64,000 nucleotides of DNA, from positions 186,001-250,000 of the forward strand of contig JALIZF010001448.1 of NCBI GenBank assembly GCA_029948255.1. The letters are read 5' to 3'. The DNA comes from Telmatactis stephensoni. Its lineage: Eukaryota > Cnidaria > Anthozoa > Actiniaria > Isophelliidae. This document shows positions 24,236 to 35,729 of the stretch, piece by piece. The notes beneath the pieces are model-generated. The model saw only the letters and a program-made list of their open reading frames with translations. It ran no database searches and was not told where the DNA came from. The stretch's first letter is position 1; each line of letters begins with the position of its first letter. The position numbers were made by a program, and so were the translations under genes.

Positions 24236-24776
24236 TGCTACTCTGATCAAAAAACGGTGAAATTCTATTTAGCAGAAAATTCGTGAAATAAATCTTCAAG
24301 GGTCTATTGATCACCAGTTAAAATATCTTGTTGGTATTCAAAAGGGAAGTACTAGATTTTTAGCGTTCTTTTTAGGTGCCAGTGACGTCATCGACTCAAC
24401 TCATGGATTCACTCCATATATTTCTTTGTATTTTGCAATCAAAATATCTCTGTGTAATTTTTTTCAATTGAAGATCACTGGCCATGCAAGTAATCCTTGA
24501 CACAATAACTGCAAGAAAACTCTTAAGCAAAATTATTAGAGCAGAAATGAATAGAATAATTTAAGTCATAAAATACAAAGAAATGTATGGAGTAAATCCA
24601 TGAGTTAAGTCGATGACGTCACTGACACCTAAAAAGAACACTAAAAATCTAGTACTTCCCTTTCGAATTCTAAAAAGATATTTTAACTGGTGATCAATAG
24701 ACCCTTGAAGATTTATTTCACGAAGTTTCTGCTAAAAAGAATTTCACCGATTTTTGATCAGAGTAGCACTTTAAAG
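24231..24776. mobile_element. Foldback MITE with about 205-bp inverted arms
   Basis: The ends AAAGTGCTACTCTGATCAAA and their inverse bound 545 bp. The arms match over about 205 bases, including CATCGACT-AACTCATGGAT and GATGACGTCACTG. TTTAAA at both borders allows either a TA (Tc1/mariner-like) or TTAA (piggyBac-like) target duplication. Confidence 0.85.
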
Positions 24777-25347
24777 TGGGCTATTAATAATCTGGGGCTT
24801 ATCTATAAATTTCATTTTTTGAACTGTTTGTAATTTATTCAAAAATGGCTTGGTAAAATTTTTTGAATTGTGCCATAATTTCTTTGCCTAGTTAGTGTGT
24901 AGTTTATTGCCCATGTAGTCCCTTGTCTAGAACTGCTCAATTTCAAGAGATATTATAGGAAAATTGATTCCAGCCATCTTTGTTTACCATCGCTATGGCA
25001 ACACAAATCGTGAAATAGACAAATATCAAAACTTTGATTCAAGTCCAGTTACTGGTGTAAAAACTGTTTGGGTTGGTCAAAAGTACGTTGATCAGTTGTC
25101 AAGGGGGCACACTGTTGCCAAAAATAACTTAGAATTTTATGGAGAAGTTTTGTTATTGATAATCTGGTATTGTGTATAATATCCGGGATTATTTAATAAG
25201 CTACACTGCCAGGTGCCCCAGTTTTTCTTTAATGCTAAAACAAACTTAATTATATTTCTCTTTCTGGTAAAAAAAGTACTCGATCACCATGTCTTGGGAT
25301 TCCTGTGTTAATTCTACTGCTAATGCATTCTGGGTGCTTTGACGGCT

Positions 25348-25434
25348 ATGGCGCGGATGGCGCGGGGTTGTTTGGTTGTGCCTGATTTCATTGTTGATTT
25401 TCTGAGATTCAGGAAGGTTTCGTCGGCTGCTATG
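25348..25434 (+). CDS. Possible first coding exon (29 codons), product unknown
   Basis: The ATG in GGCTATGGCGCGG opens MARMARGCLVVPDFIVDF and 11 further codons, ending exactly at a consensus GTAAGT donor in phase 0. No downstream exon could be chained with confidence. A second candidate start exon lies at 26466. Confidence 0.35.
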
Positions 25435-26465
25435 GTAAGTTTACCTTTAATAAGGTCAGTAATTGTTTAAAACGGCATATTTAAAAAAAAAGTATTTTGT
25501 TTTCTGGGCATTTTTCGGAAGTACAGCAAAACTATGATATGATGGCGCCACACTTCATTGTGTCCGGATGGCTCTTTGGAAGTGGCATAATTGTAATAAA
25601 ACCTTTGTTACTTTGTAGATCTTGAGTTACTAATGCGAAAGAAACGAGCAAATAGATGTTTATTAGAAAATATTTCGCTTGGGAGACCAGAGTAGCGATC
25701 GATTTGGACCGAATATTAAGTGAGGGAGCATGGACACCTACAAATGTTTTGCACGCCCCACGAACGTTTAATTCTTAAGATTGCCGATCAAATTAACGAC
25801 TGCGAACAAAGTGTCAGCGGTGTATATTTTTACTTTGATAATCGGCTGGAAAACTGATCGTGGGCGCACTTCTGGAAACGAGAGAAGATTTGGTGTTTTT
25901 ATCGAACGGTGTCTTTAAAGCTTAAAATAGTCAAGGAATTATTATCTGCAAGGAGAAATTCACCCATGTATTGCTTCATTGTGCATTTATGGATGCCAGG
26001 ATGATAACTCTGTTTAAAATTAGTTCGAAAAAATTGGGCATTTTTGCCTTGAAGTACGAGCATCGAATGTCAGGCTTGAACAAAAGAGTGAACAAGGCTG
26101 CTTTCTCTCAGTTAAAGATTGCTCAAAATCGAGCCAGTTGCCACAGGATAAACTTGGACTGGAAGTGTTCTTAGAGAGACAAACAAGAGAAACAGAGCGG
26201 TAAATCTGGGATATCAGCCCATCTTCAGCATATGTTCATCGGTTTTACATCTTCGCATCGGTTCTGCAACAGTGATTACAGGACTCCGTTGTTTACTTTT
26301 TTCTTCAGTAGCTCTGTAGTCTGGAAAACTGAATTATGGCACAAAGAAGGTTTCTCGGATATTCTTATATAATGCTCTTCACAGTTCAGCTGTAACTATT
26401 CCCATCAGCAGCAAAAACTGCAGTTAGAACATTGCCTCATTCAAAAGGAAATCTACAACTGGAAA
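25435..26465. other. Probable intron or non-coding
   Basis: No element recognised. The word CAGTTGCCACAGG occurs at about 26136 and again at 26527, suggesting a small local duplication. Confidence 0.3.
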
Positions 26466-26537
26466 ATGTCTAGCCACCCTCGAGCCCCCTCGACCGGTTT
26501 GGATGCAAATAGACGAAAATCTACCCAGTTGCCACAG
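26466..26537 (+). CDS. Possible first coding exon (24 codons), product unknown
   Basis: GAAAATGTCTAGCC opens MSSHPRAPSTGLDANRRK and 6 more residues, ending CCACAG before a GTTAGT donor, phase 0. Serine/proline/arginine-rich and probably disordered. It has the same phase as the exon at 25348-25434, so the two could be alternative first exons of one gene. Confidence 0.35.
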
Positions 26538-26998
26538 GTTAGTGTCAAGTTATTTTGTTAAAATGAACATTTATTGATTCAAATAGTAATATTCGATCGA
26601 GTTTACAGCCCTTCTTCGTGGTGTATTTTACATTCTTGCGTCGAATATGTATGTCTGACTAAATGTGAGCGTGTATCGATGCTGCTTATAAGTAGTCTGT
26701 AGCAACTCTTTTATTTCTCTGGTAGTTATCCAAATTCTACTAAATAGCTATATAGTCATTAATGGTTTGGAAATGTTTCCAGGTGATTTCCCCCCCCACA
26801 AGCTTGTCTCTAAATTCAAACTACACAGTCATTAGCATGTGACATTTCACCTGAAAGATAAATATCAATATTCCTATATTCTGTACCATTAACCATTGAT
26901 CACTATATAAATAACTATTATTGCAATCTACGATATGTTATTTACAATGCTATACAAATAATGTGATTATTCTTTCTACCCTTGATCAATAGAATACA
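26538..26998. other. Non-coding stretch
   Basis: Nothing recognised. Confidence 0.4.
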
Positions 26999-27153
26999 AA
27001 CACTAAAAGTGTGCAACATAAATAGGTACTAAATAGTGCTATTTTCTTTTTTTTTTTTTTTTTTTTGCTAATTCTATTGTTTTCTTTGTTTAATAAGCAC
27101 TATTTAGTACAAATACTACAAAGTGTTGCATGCTTGTAGTGCTTGTATGCTAG
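26993..27153. mobile_element. TA-flanked MITE, about 160 bp
   Basis: The left end TAGAATACAAACACTAAAAG and the inverted right end (CTACAAG...GCTTGTATGCTA) match with a few differences. Inner blocks TACTAAATAGTGC also mirror each other. A run of about 25 T sits in the middle. The TA borders and ACAAACACTA ends resemble the element at 36376-40400. Confidence 0.7.
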
Positions 27154-28376
27154 TGGTTTGAAATAACATTCCCCTGAGTAATATTAAGATTGAAGACATC
27201 AAGTCTATTGCTTTACAAGCTCTAGATGATCTCTACTGTCATTTGACTCTAACTGTGCATGATCACTTAATGTACCCATGCAAACACTTATTGCAAAACT
27301 AGATTATCACTGACGTTAAATAATTCTTGCAAACTACTATGAAAACAGGTTTGGTTTCAAAGTCTGCAAGTGTAGTTTTTATTGAGTCTAGAATTTGATC
27401 TTGAATTCTATTATTGTCAACTAATAATTTGGTTTGTTTAGATAAACTGATGTGACCATGGTTAAAGTAAATAATCCATACATACTATCAAGTATCAATT
27501 ACATTATATTACATACTGTACCTTATTTTTTTCACTTAACCTAGACTCTTAGCCTAATAAATTTTGCTATGTATTTGAAATTAATTATATTTTCTGTTCA
27601 CATATAATCTGAACTTCCACTATAGTGTACTCTGTTTTAGTAGTCTACTCAAGCATCAGTAATTAAAAGCAAACTGTGCTCTGATTAATTGCATTTGTGA
27701 TGGATGGTTAGTAAGAATGGATTACCATTTATGTCTATTATAGATTGACTACTTGCCTATTTTGCATTGAGAAAAGAGAAATTTGATGGAAACATCAATG
27801 CTAGTTGTTTTTGCAAACTACTGAAAGTCTCAGTATATTTGGCATTCACACTTAATAAAGAAATAATAAATAAATAAATAAAATAAATATATATATATAT
27901 AATAAATACATAAATAATAAATAAATAAATAATCTTTTCACAGCATCATATCCACATAGTGGTTCTTCATCTACTGTCACTCACACCCACTACCTCTACA
28001 TTAAATACTTTTACATACAACTCTCAACTTACATGTTGATTTTTGCTTAGAGAAGAAATACCGAAGAACCCGGAGAAAAACCCTCATAGCGTGGTAGTGC
28101 ACAAAGCTTCAAAATAAAGTCCATCCATGGGGGGTGGGAATTCATGTTATCCATGTTCTTTACTTTGTCATTGCTAAGAATAGGGATAAATTAAGTCTTA
28201 AGGACGCCCCAGGTATTCTGCTGTGAACTTATTAGCTGTTATTATAGCCGCAGAAAATTGTTATTACTTGCTTCTGCTGAATTCTGTGAATCTGCTGACA
28301 ATTTTTATCCCTGCCTCTTCTGCAGATTGAATGAACTCTTCCTTATTCCTCCTTATTGTTGAGGCTTGCTGAGCAG
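27154..28376. other. Non-coding stretch
   Basis: AT-rich with AAATA/AT runs at 27865-27930; no gene. Confidence 0.4.
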
Positions 28377-29544
28377 TCACGTCCTCACTGCTGACTTGAC
28401 TGGGGAACTTATAGATGATGTCAACTTTTCAAGCAGCTGGCTTCTCTTTTTCAAAGTACTACAAAATGCTGATAAACTTCCTGTTTGTGCTTCTGGGATG
28501 GCCATCAACTTGATTGACTTTTCTTTGTCATTATCAGGCATTAATAAAGCCATTAACACTCTGACCTTGCTTTTTCTTAAAGATGTTAATAAATACCTAA
28601 AGCAAAAATATTATTGAAAAGGAATAATATTTGATGAAGTTATGGTGTCAAGAGTTAATCTTCACATAATGCTGTAGTCTGCGAGCATAGTTTCCTTTTT
28701 CTCCTCCTTGAATCAAAGCAGGAAGTGCTCGCAGAGTAATAATGGAGATATTTAAGGAAATCAGTAATCGATTGCTTTTCAAATCCAGATATATCAACAA
28801 TATCTACATAATATTATAGTTGTGAAGTTTTGTCAACTCCTGTTTCAAAGTAGATATTTGGCTCATAACATTCAGGTCAGATGAATCTGTGAAGAGTTTT
28901 ATATTACAAATAAAAAAGTCATAAATATAATTGTTTTCAATTGTTAAATCAAGGGGAATCGAAGGTTAAAACTGGGAAATTATTTACCTGGTCCTGAAGT
29001 TTTGTTACGGGCTTTGAGACATCCCTGTCCACGTTAGTCATCTCCAGTTTAGTTAAACGACTTTGTAGCTGTTTCATTGTAGTAAAAGTTCGTGTTCGGT
29101 ATCTTGTGAATGTGTTGTGCTGGTAAGAGGTTCATGACTGCGAGTTTATATTGTAAACAGAGATGTGAAGTCGAGGAAACAGAATTATCAATGAGGTGCG
29201 AGAATTCGGGAAAATCCCTTCTCAGCATAAGTTTCCAAGTCCTTTGGTCATTACAAAGGGGATAGAAAATGTGAACTGGTTAAACTAAAGGAGATGTCCT
29301 TGATGTTTAGAAATCTTATGACATACAAAAATATCTCGAAGCGCAGTGTATGAATTCATGCAGTTCCTTCGGTTACGGTAGCTAAAAGTGAGTCTTGTTG
29401 TGATCGTTTTGAAAGGACAGTCTTTGGAATACTTTGCGTGCCTCTTGAGTCCAGATTTTTATCGTATTTGAAGCTGTATTTGCTCTTTGATCTCGTAAGA
29501 TTCCTTTGACAAGAGGTACACAAAACATCGTCTGTCTCCGTCAT
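28377..29544 (-). CDS. Possible small minus-strand gene, product unknown
   Basis: An ATG at 29544 opens 62 codons (MTETDDVLCTSCQRNLTRSK...), with a CxxC and a basic tail. Downstream, 28988-29102 is bounded by AG and GTAAAT and encodes a heptad-like segment (MKQLQSRLTKLEMTN...). Bases 28800-28886 encode another (SQISTLKQELTKLHN) before a stop. A further frame lies at 28377-28559. The coiled-coil character suggests one gene, but the exon phases as I read them do not all join, so this is a hypothesis. Confidence 0.25.
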
Positions 29545-30026
29545 CGTAGCGCCAAAGTATTCAGTCTAACTCTCTTTTATTATTGTCTGTGACCGAAAAC
29601 CAACGCGATGTAGACCGCCTTTGGCAAACTATACACTTTTTGGTGGCCATTAACAAACACGTCTTATATAAACAAGAATTTATTGCAACAAAAACAGTGC
29701 ACATAATTTTCCCGCTAGACGTTCGACCGCGGGGTTGCGCGAGTACTGGTAATTAAAATAACTGCGTGCGCAAGGATTATCAGTTCCAGCCGCTGTAAAC
29801 TCCAAAAATGACCGTCGTCATTAAGTTGATCACCTCAAACGTTCGTGGCCCACGCGCCATTTTCAGGCACATCGAATTAACGATTCACTGCAAAGTTTTG
29901 AATATTTTTTGGCTTCATCTATGATCAATAAGAGGACAGACAATGAGAAACTATGTTTGATTTGTTTTTTATCACAAAAAAGAGCATTTCAATTTAAAGC
30001 GTGACTGCATTTCGTGACATGACCAA
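29545..30026. other. Non-coding stretch
   Basis: Upstream region of the possible minus-strand gene; nothing else recognised. Confidence 0.35.
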
Positions 30027-30176
30027 TTAACACTTATTGACTGGGACCGAGGGAAACAGTATGTTTTGTGGTCCCGAGACCGCTGATGGTTTCCCGAAGC
30101 GGAGCTGAGGAAACATCAGCGGTCGAGGGACCACAAAACATACTGCTTTCCCGAGGTCCCAGTCAATAAGTGTTTT
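30027..30176. repeat. Long palindrome, about 65-bp arms
   Basis: AACACTTATTGACTGGGACC and following bases pair almost perfectly with the inverted copy ending GGTCCCAGTCAATAAGTGTT. The loop is short and itself partly palindromic (TTTCC...GGAAA). Confidence 0.9.
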
Positions 30177-30621
30177 GTTATATACCAACTGTCAAAGAAC
30201 AAAATAAAAAGCAAAACGTCGCTGCCTACAATTAAAGTTTTTAATCAAAATTCACACAAAACTGACCTTTTTATCACACATAGTTTTTCGGAGAATTGTT
30301 GCAGCTATTTTGGTGACATTCCTGGATGATTATCATCTTTTTCTCGTAATAAATATTGTATATTGGTCTTAAAAGTTTGGCAATAAACACGAGTTTTGCC
30401 TCATGCATGTCTGAATGAATGAATTTGTAAACGCGCGCTGCCAAAAATGCGCCTTCAAAGCTCAATCTACTTCCGGTTTTGTTATTACCGGTCAATAAAC
30501 TCACTGTTGCCCGCTGAGAGTTGTTGCTGGGGAAACAGCAAAATTTGTTGACGTTCACGTGATTATCTCTCGCCCAATCAGAGCACGGAAAAAATTGACT
30601 TTGACAGTTGGTATATAACAA
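30175..30621. mobile_element. Foldback element with 23-bp inverted ends
   Basis: TTGTTATATACCAACTGTCA at 30175 and its inverse at about 30599-30621 bound 446 bp. It abuts the palindrome at 30027-30176, and the two may form one composite element. A minus frame inside is not recognisable. Confidence 0.65.
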
Positions 30622-31134
30622 TGTTATATGTTTGAGTCATGACAAGCCGCCATTTGTCCAGCACGTGTCTTTATTCATGAGTTACACAGGAAACCCATAT
30701 TACAAAGGAATCCCATAACATCTCCCTTTCTCCAAAAAAATGAAAAACTAAATATAACTGATTTAATTGTGCTTGTACTGGTACATGTAAACTAACAACA
30801 AGTTGAAGCTACTTTGCTTAACACTCAATGTCCATAACAAACTGTAACAATGAATTTATCTTAAGGCAGTGGCACTGGCTATTTTTAGGTCTTTTTTTTA
30901 CGGATTTGAGGACATAAATTATAAGTATTATGTCATACAATTTGGTTGGGATATTTATTTGAAAGAATTTCTTTCTCTTTCCCTCCGTTAATTTTACTTG
31001 AAAATCGAAAATTTTACCGGAAGTGGAAATAATTTTGCAAGCTGAGTTACTAAGGAAATCTGTAATTCAAAGCCAACGGAAGTCAGAAACCAACCACGTT
31101 TTCACACCTTTGCTGGATTCCTTCGTGAACCAAC
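30622..31134. other. Non-coding stretch upstream of a gene
   Basis: No repeat recognised. It may contain the promoter of the gene beginning at 31135; no TATA box is obvious. Confidence 0.35.
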
Positions 31135-31764
31135 ATGGACGCTGTAAGAGAGAATGCGTTGCTGGTTTTCAACGCAGAATTTGTAACAGCTGGGTAAGTA
31201 AATTAGTAAATCACATTGGATGACTATACAGTTTTTGTATGAGTTATTTATGTACGTGTTTTACAATGTAATTAGACTTGGAAATGCCCCTGAAGGACTG
31301 ATTGAGCTACTCCGTAGATACCAACGCAAGCCAGGAGAATCGGCTAACGAAATATGCCACAGAATATACAAACGAATCTGGTGTATCATGTGGGTGAGTT
31401 GGATAATAATTCTTCGTTCTGTCAAAAAGTATGTTCCAATTATTGCTGTTATAAACGCTGTAATGTTTATCTTGCAGGAGCGCAAACATAATGGAGCTTG
31501 TTGTGATACCTTTTACCTTTGTAAGGAAAACTTTCAGGATGTGTTACAACGAAAATTTATTGCAACATAGTATAAATAACTAGTAAACTTGCTTGCTTTA
31601 CTAATATGCATGTATTGATTTGCTAGTATGGTAGCAAGATTGGCCAGTGTGCGGTTTCTGGATCGCAGAAACCCACGTATGTTTACCCAACACCACTCAA
31701 GACAGTTATACGTGCACTTATCCAAGGGGAATTGGCGGACTATTCTGATCCAACTGGCTCCCAC
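31135..31764 (+). CDS. Spliced gene, at least three exons, product unknown
   Basis: Exon 1 (31135-31193) starts ATGGACGCTGTAAGAG and ends at GTAAGT. Exon 2 (31276-31393) follows a TTAG acceptor and ends at GTGAGT. Exon 3 (31627-31764) ends at GTAAGT. The phases join, giving 105 codons: MDAVRENALLVFNAEFVTAG, then LGNAPEGLIELLRRYQRKPG, then YGSKIGQCAVSGSQKP and a tail ADYSDPTGSH. It continues past 31764 or ends soon after. A candidate exon at 31478-31520 does not keep frame and is left out. Residues in exon 2 are helical and Arg/Lys-rich. I do not recognise the family. Exon 3 is also open in other frames, which weakens that part. Confidence 0.45.
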
Positions 31765-32680
31765 GTAAGTATTGTACTTTTCTGTTTTTCTTGGTTTTCA
31801 AGTCTACATTGGTGTGATACACTGATATGGTCGAAATATCTCAATTGCAAGGATACACTATTATTTTCTTCAAGACTGACCAGTGTGAGTGATTTTACTT
31901 TGCCTGTGAAATGAAAATGACTATGGGCTATTCCACATGAGAGTTGAAAAAAGCAAAAACAATTAAATGCTTAGTTTGCATCAAAAATGCATTTAATATA
32001 GAAAAAAAATTGTTAGGCATTTAAGAAAGATTAAGTTGGTGATGATAAGACTGATTCCTATATCAGGGGGAGTCCTCAATGTCGGCAATTGATGAAATTG
32101 ACAAATTTGCTTAAAAATTGGCCTTTTCTGTGAAGAAATTGTGTAAACTTTGAAAAAAATTTTTGCTGCAAAATCATCTTTATTTGTGAATGAAATTGGC
32201 CCAATTGTGTCTCTGAAGAACGAAACTATGCATAAGCCAATTTAGTTTACTCAAAAGACCTAAATAGAGAGGGTTTTTGATGGCATAGAAATAACATTCC
32301 CAAAAATGTCATGTCCGCAACAATTTATTGTCACGTCCGCAACACACTGTATTCCTAATAAATCCATAGAAACAAGCAATATCAATTCTTTAATTTTGGA
32401 TTTATATAGTGCAGTTAGTATAGAGTTTAGGCAGTATAAACACTTTTTTTGAAAAGTTTCAAGTTCACAGGATTTTAGCTTTGTTCAAGAGTAACTTCAA
32501 ACATGGTTGTTTTCCATGTCATGTCTGCAACATGTCATTTACACATTTTTCTCTTAATATTCAAAAGTCAGCCAAAATGTTTTTATGCTAAAATCAAAGG
32601 GACAACCAGGAGTATTGATTGGATGAATTTCATTTGTTTTGAAAAACATCTGGGTTGAACAGCCATTTATTATTACTAGC
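31765..32680. other. Non-coding stretch
   Basis: The motif CATGTC-GCAACA occurs three times between 32310 and 32540, but without clear periodicity. No gene. Confidence 0.35.
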
Positions 32681-33912
32681 CGTTTCTAATAGAAAGTGAA
32701 ATGCTGCGAGCAGAAAACAGCTGGTGTATCTACGTTAGCAGAACTGTTCCCCTAAAACTCACGAAAGTACACCGCTTTGTCTGATATATCAAATCTCCTG
32801 TGCGTTGTGTGACGAACACTGCTAGTTGACCTTCAGTATTGAACTACTGAACATAATTCTCCAGGTTCAGTGTCGGACACACACAGTTCAAAATATTTAG
32901 CACTTTGAGTAAATTAATTAAAAAAAAAAATTGGGGTAGCTCATCACCCTTCCTCGCAGCCAAGTGCTGAATTACGAAGGGCGCAACTCAACGTGATCGA
33001 GTCGAAGGTTTACAAGGGCGCTTTCATTACGAGACAATTGAACAATCACACATTTACATACAAATTTACATACACATACACGTAGCAGCCACCATACGAC
33101 CCATGTCTGCGGATCACGGAGATCACGGTTTTTCAAACAATCACAAACGGCTAGCGATGGCAATGATTATAAAACTAACTGACTACGACAACACAAGTTT
33201 TAGAAATGTATCACTGAAATATATGAAATATATTGCTTTTTCAAACAATCACAAACAGTGTTAGGAATGATTATAAAACTAATTGATTAAAGTTTGTTTA
33301 GTAAAGGATGTGTATCGCTCCCTGGCAGCCATAAAAAGAGTGCTTGATAAATATCTGACACATAATTTGCCTTGTAATGTATAGAGAATGCATAAATATA
33401 TGTGGATTTAACTGAACTACTGAGAGTAGTCTGCGTAAAGAAAGCAAAATTTCGATTCACCAAAAATTTTAGCGATATCGTGTGGCTTTCTAAAGAGATT
33501 TTACCTCTTTGAAGAGGAGAACATTGGAATGCAACTTTATATCGTCTTGCTTCGATCGAGCGTACAACGCGGCGATGAAAAACTCATAAAAGGACATTGT
33601 CTTTCCTGAGAAATATCACTAAACAGTTCATGACCTTGCTGAACACTTCCACGAATACAAAGCAGGATTCAGTGGATTCCCGGGTATGATAAATCTGAAT
33701 AACAACGACAACTTAGCTAGAAAACAAAGACTCCAATCACGTGGTCAGTGATCATTCCAAGCATATTTTGATGACGTCACAAATCATCGTTCGCTACATA
33801 CATATACGTACGTGCCTACCTACCTACCTACCAAGAATCGAGTTCAGAGCCGGTACATAAACATGCCGCGCATGTGCAAGATTAGTGTCGCTGCTCGCTT
33901 CGCTCGCAGCAA
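32681..33912 (+). mobile_element. Dispersed repeat family, copy B
   Basis: Same start and end as copy A (19391-20160) but longer, about 1.23 kb. The 3' end GCTGCTCGC-TTC-GCTCGCAGC forms a hairpin. A CCTA run lies at 33817-33832. No coding potential. Confidence 0.7.
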
Positions 33913-34428
33913 TAAGTAATACCATGACCCTGAGGGATATTAGTGATTAAATGTCCCCGAAGCCGAGGGAGGTTTAGTGGAAGTCTTTTACTTTTATGTA
34001 ATACCATGATCACCGAGGAAATAAACGAAAATATACTTCGCTGTTTGTTCATCCAAAACTTGAAAATATTATACAATTCTTTTACCAATTGTGCGTAACC
34101 CTGTTCTGCATAAAATAGTACAAAATACTGTTATTAAAATTTCACGCTTTTACCAAAAGCTCTCTAAAAGTGAATTTATCACTTCGATCAAATCATACAT
34201 ATGAAATGCATTTATAAAATATTTATATTATATTCGTTTTGTTCAAATAGCTATTCTTATAATACGAATATTCTCTACTTATATTAATTTTTTTGTATCT
34301 ATGTAATTCGATGGATCAATACTGTATTGTATATATATGTGTGGTAAATAATCACTAGCTAATACTTGTAAAAATCAAACTTAACAAAACAAGAGTTCAA
34401 ATGTTTGTGGCTAAAATGACTGAATGGA
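33913..34428. other. Non-coding stretch
   Basis: Downstream flank of the minus-strand Myb-like gene; AT-rich, nothing recognised. Confidence 0.35.
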
Positions 34429-35573
34429 TTACTTTTTTGATGAGAACATGTCTCCTAGTTTTCCAAACACTGCAAGCATAAATTCCTGATGCCTCTTTTC
34501 TGCATCTGTTTGGAATTTTAGCAGAGTTTCCATCGCCTTTTCATCTTGCTCCTGAGATCGTTTAAAGGCTTCTTGCTGCGCTTCCAGCAGATCGATCAGC
34601 TTGTTTTCATTTTCCTCGCTGACTTTCTGTTTCTTCTTCCTTCCCCCGCCACTGCTTTTGGGTTCGTTTTCTGCCGTCTCTTTTCCACCTGTTTTCCCAC
34701 CACTATTTTTGGGTCTTTTCCCCTTTCCTTTCAGAGCATTAGTTCCGTCCGCGTCATCATCGTCGCTGACGTCAGAATTATGATCACCCTTGCTGATGAC
34801 CGCAGTTTCTTTTGTGAATCGTGAGTGGACTTTGTCTGAAGAGCCCATGAATTCATCGATATCATCGAAGAATTCAAATTCCATTTTTTCGCGACCAGTT
34901 TGCGAATTGTTATCGCAAACCGCTTTGTATTTGTCAAACAAGGCCCGCCACTTCTCTTTAGCTTGCGCTAGCGTCTTGTTGGTTTTAATCTTTGCTTTGC
35001 TGCAGCCGTCTAAAAATTCTTGATAAAGTACATCCCACATCAAGTGGTTCGCTTACCGCCGCTTGCCGTGGATGTCTTCTTTTTGGGCTTCTTTTCTGGT
35101 CCTGCGGGCGTCGACTGGTTTAAGCCACTTGGTCCAGGGAGATCCAGGGGCCTTCCTGGAGGCGTTAAGCCAGAGGGCACAAAATGGAACGACGAAGCAG
35201 AAGGAGGATAGAACGGCATGTACGGCCCATGTTGTTGGATGCCTGGATTTTGCGGGGGATTTTGATTGAAATACCACGAATCATCGTCACAAGATCTGTT
35301 AGAATTCCTGTTATAAACAGAGAGTTTAATTTGTTAAGTCACTTGTTTCAAATGCATGCTTTATTAGCATGAACAATTTAATCATACTCGCAGCATTTGT
35401 CCAAAGCCAGCCATGTTTGAAGTCTCCAGAACACGCGGTAAACTACGATCAATTTCTCAATACTACAGCCTAGGTAGTAGATATGTTCACATCATGCAAT
35501 TTCCTGGATTATCTTAAACGAGCAATCTCATTGGTTGCTTTACCGTTCCCAAGCTTTCAACCTACCTTTTCAT
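34429..35573 (-). pseudogene. Trihelix/Myb-like DNA-binding protein gene, frameshifted
   Basis: A minimal first exon (ATGAAAAG, 35566-35573, then GTAGGT) joins in phase to an exon starting at 35307. That reads NSNRSCDDDSWYFNQNPPQN, a proline-rich stretch, and PEKKPKKKTSTASGGKRTT, and hits a stop near 35045. In another frame, 35043-34429 continues with WDVLYQEFLDG, AKEKWRALFDKYK, an acidic segment (DVSDDDDADG), basic KKKQK, and a C-terminal coiled coil (LIDLLEAQQEAFKRSQ...). This layout matches Myb/SANT-like (trihelix) proteins, including the second protein of PIF/Harbinger transposons. The first helix, expected just after KRTT, is missing, so a deletion with frameshift probably broke the gene. 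A host transcription-factor origin is possible. Confidence 0.65.
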
Positions 35574-35658
35574 CTTGGGGACTGTCATGGGGAATTCTTT
35601 TGTTCTTTTTGACGTATCTATGGTGATTCACCGCGGTGAATTTACCTCGGGAAACGCA

Positions 35659-35729
35659 GGTTACACTACAAAAACACTTTTACCGTGGTGATCGGGTCGT
35701 TTACCGCGGTAAAGGACTCTAGTGTAACC
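35659..35729. mobile_element. 71-bp miniature foldback
   Basis: GGTTACACTACAAAAACACT and the inverted CTAGTGTAACC bound a 71-base palindrome with an ACCGCGGT-type core. Another CACCGCGGTGA lies just upstream at about 35629. It sits about 90 bases upstream of the Myb-like gene's start. Confidence 0.65.

Larger units (their letters stand above)
23500..25130. mobile_element. Long foldback element with a second foldback nested in its loop
   Basis: Bases about 23540-23740 reappear inverted at about 24880-25090. Shared landmarks are TGGACTT-AAAG, TTGTGTTGCCATAG-GATGG, ACAAAGATGGCTG and CTAGACAAGGGACTA. The arms are at least 200 bp with roughly 80-85% identity by eye. The loop contains a palindrome (24065-24235) and a further inverted-repeat element (24231-24774). 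No transposase was seen. Termini and target duplication were not resolved. Confidence 0.7.

Noticed and set aside
31478..31520. Additional exon in the 31-kb gene
   Set aside because: Splice-like borders exist, but including it breaks the frame into the next exon.
33880..33912. Helitron 3' terminus
   Set aside because: The hairpin is present, but no CTRR end or 5' TC was established, so I left the class open.
34546..35269. Plus-strand frames opposite the Myb-like gene
   Set aside because: Shadow frames; the minus strand has the coherent protein with DNA-binding and coiled-coil segments.
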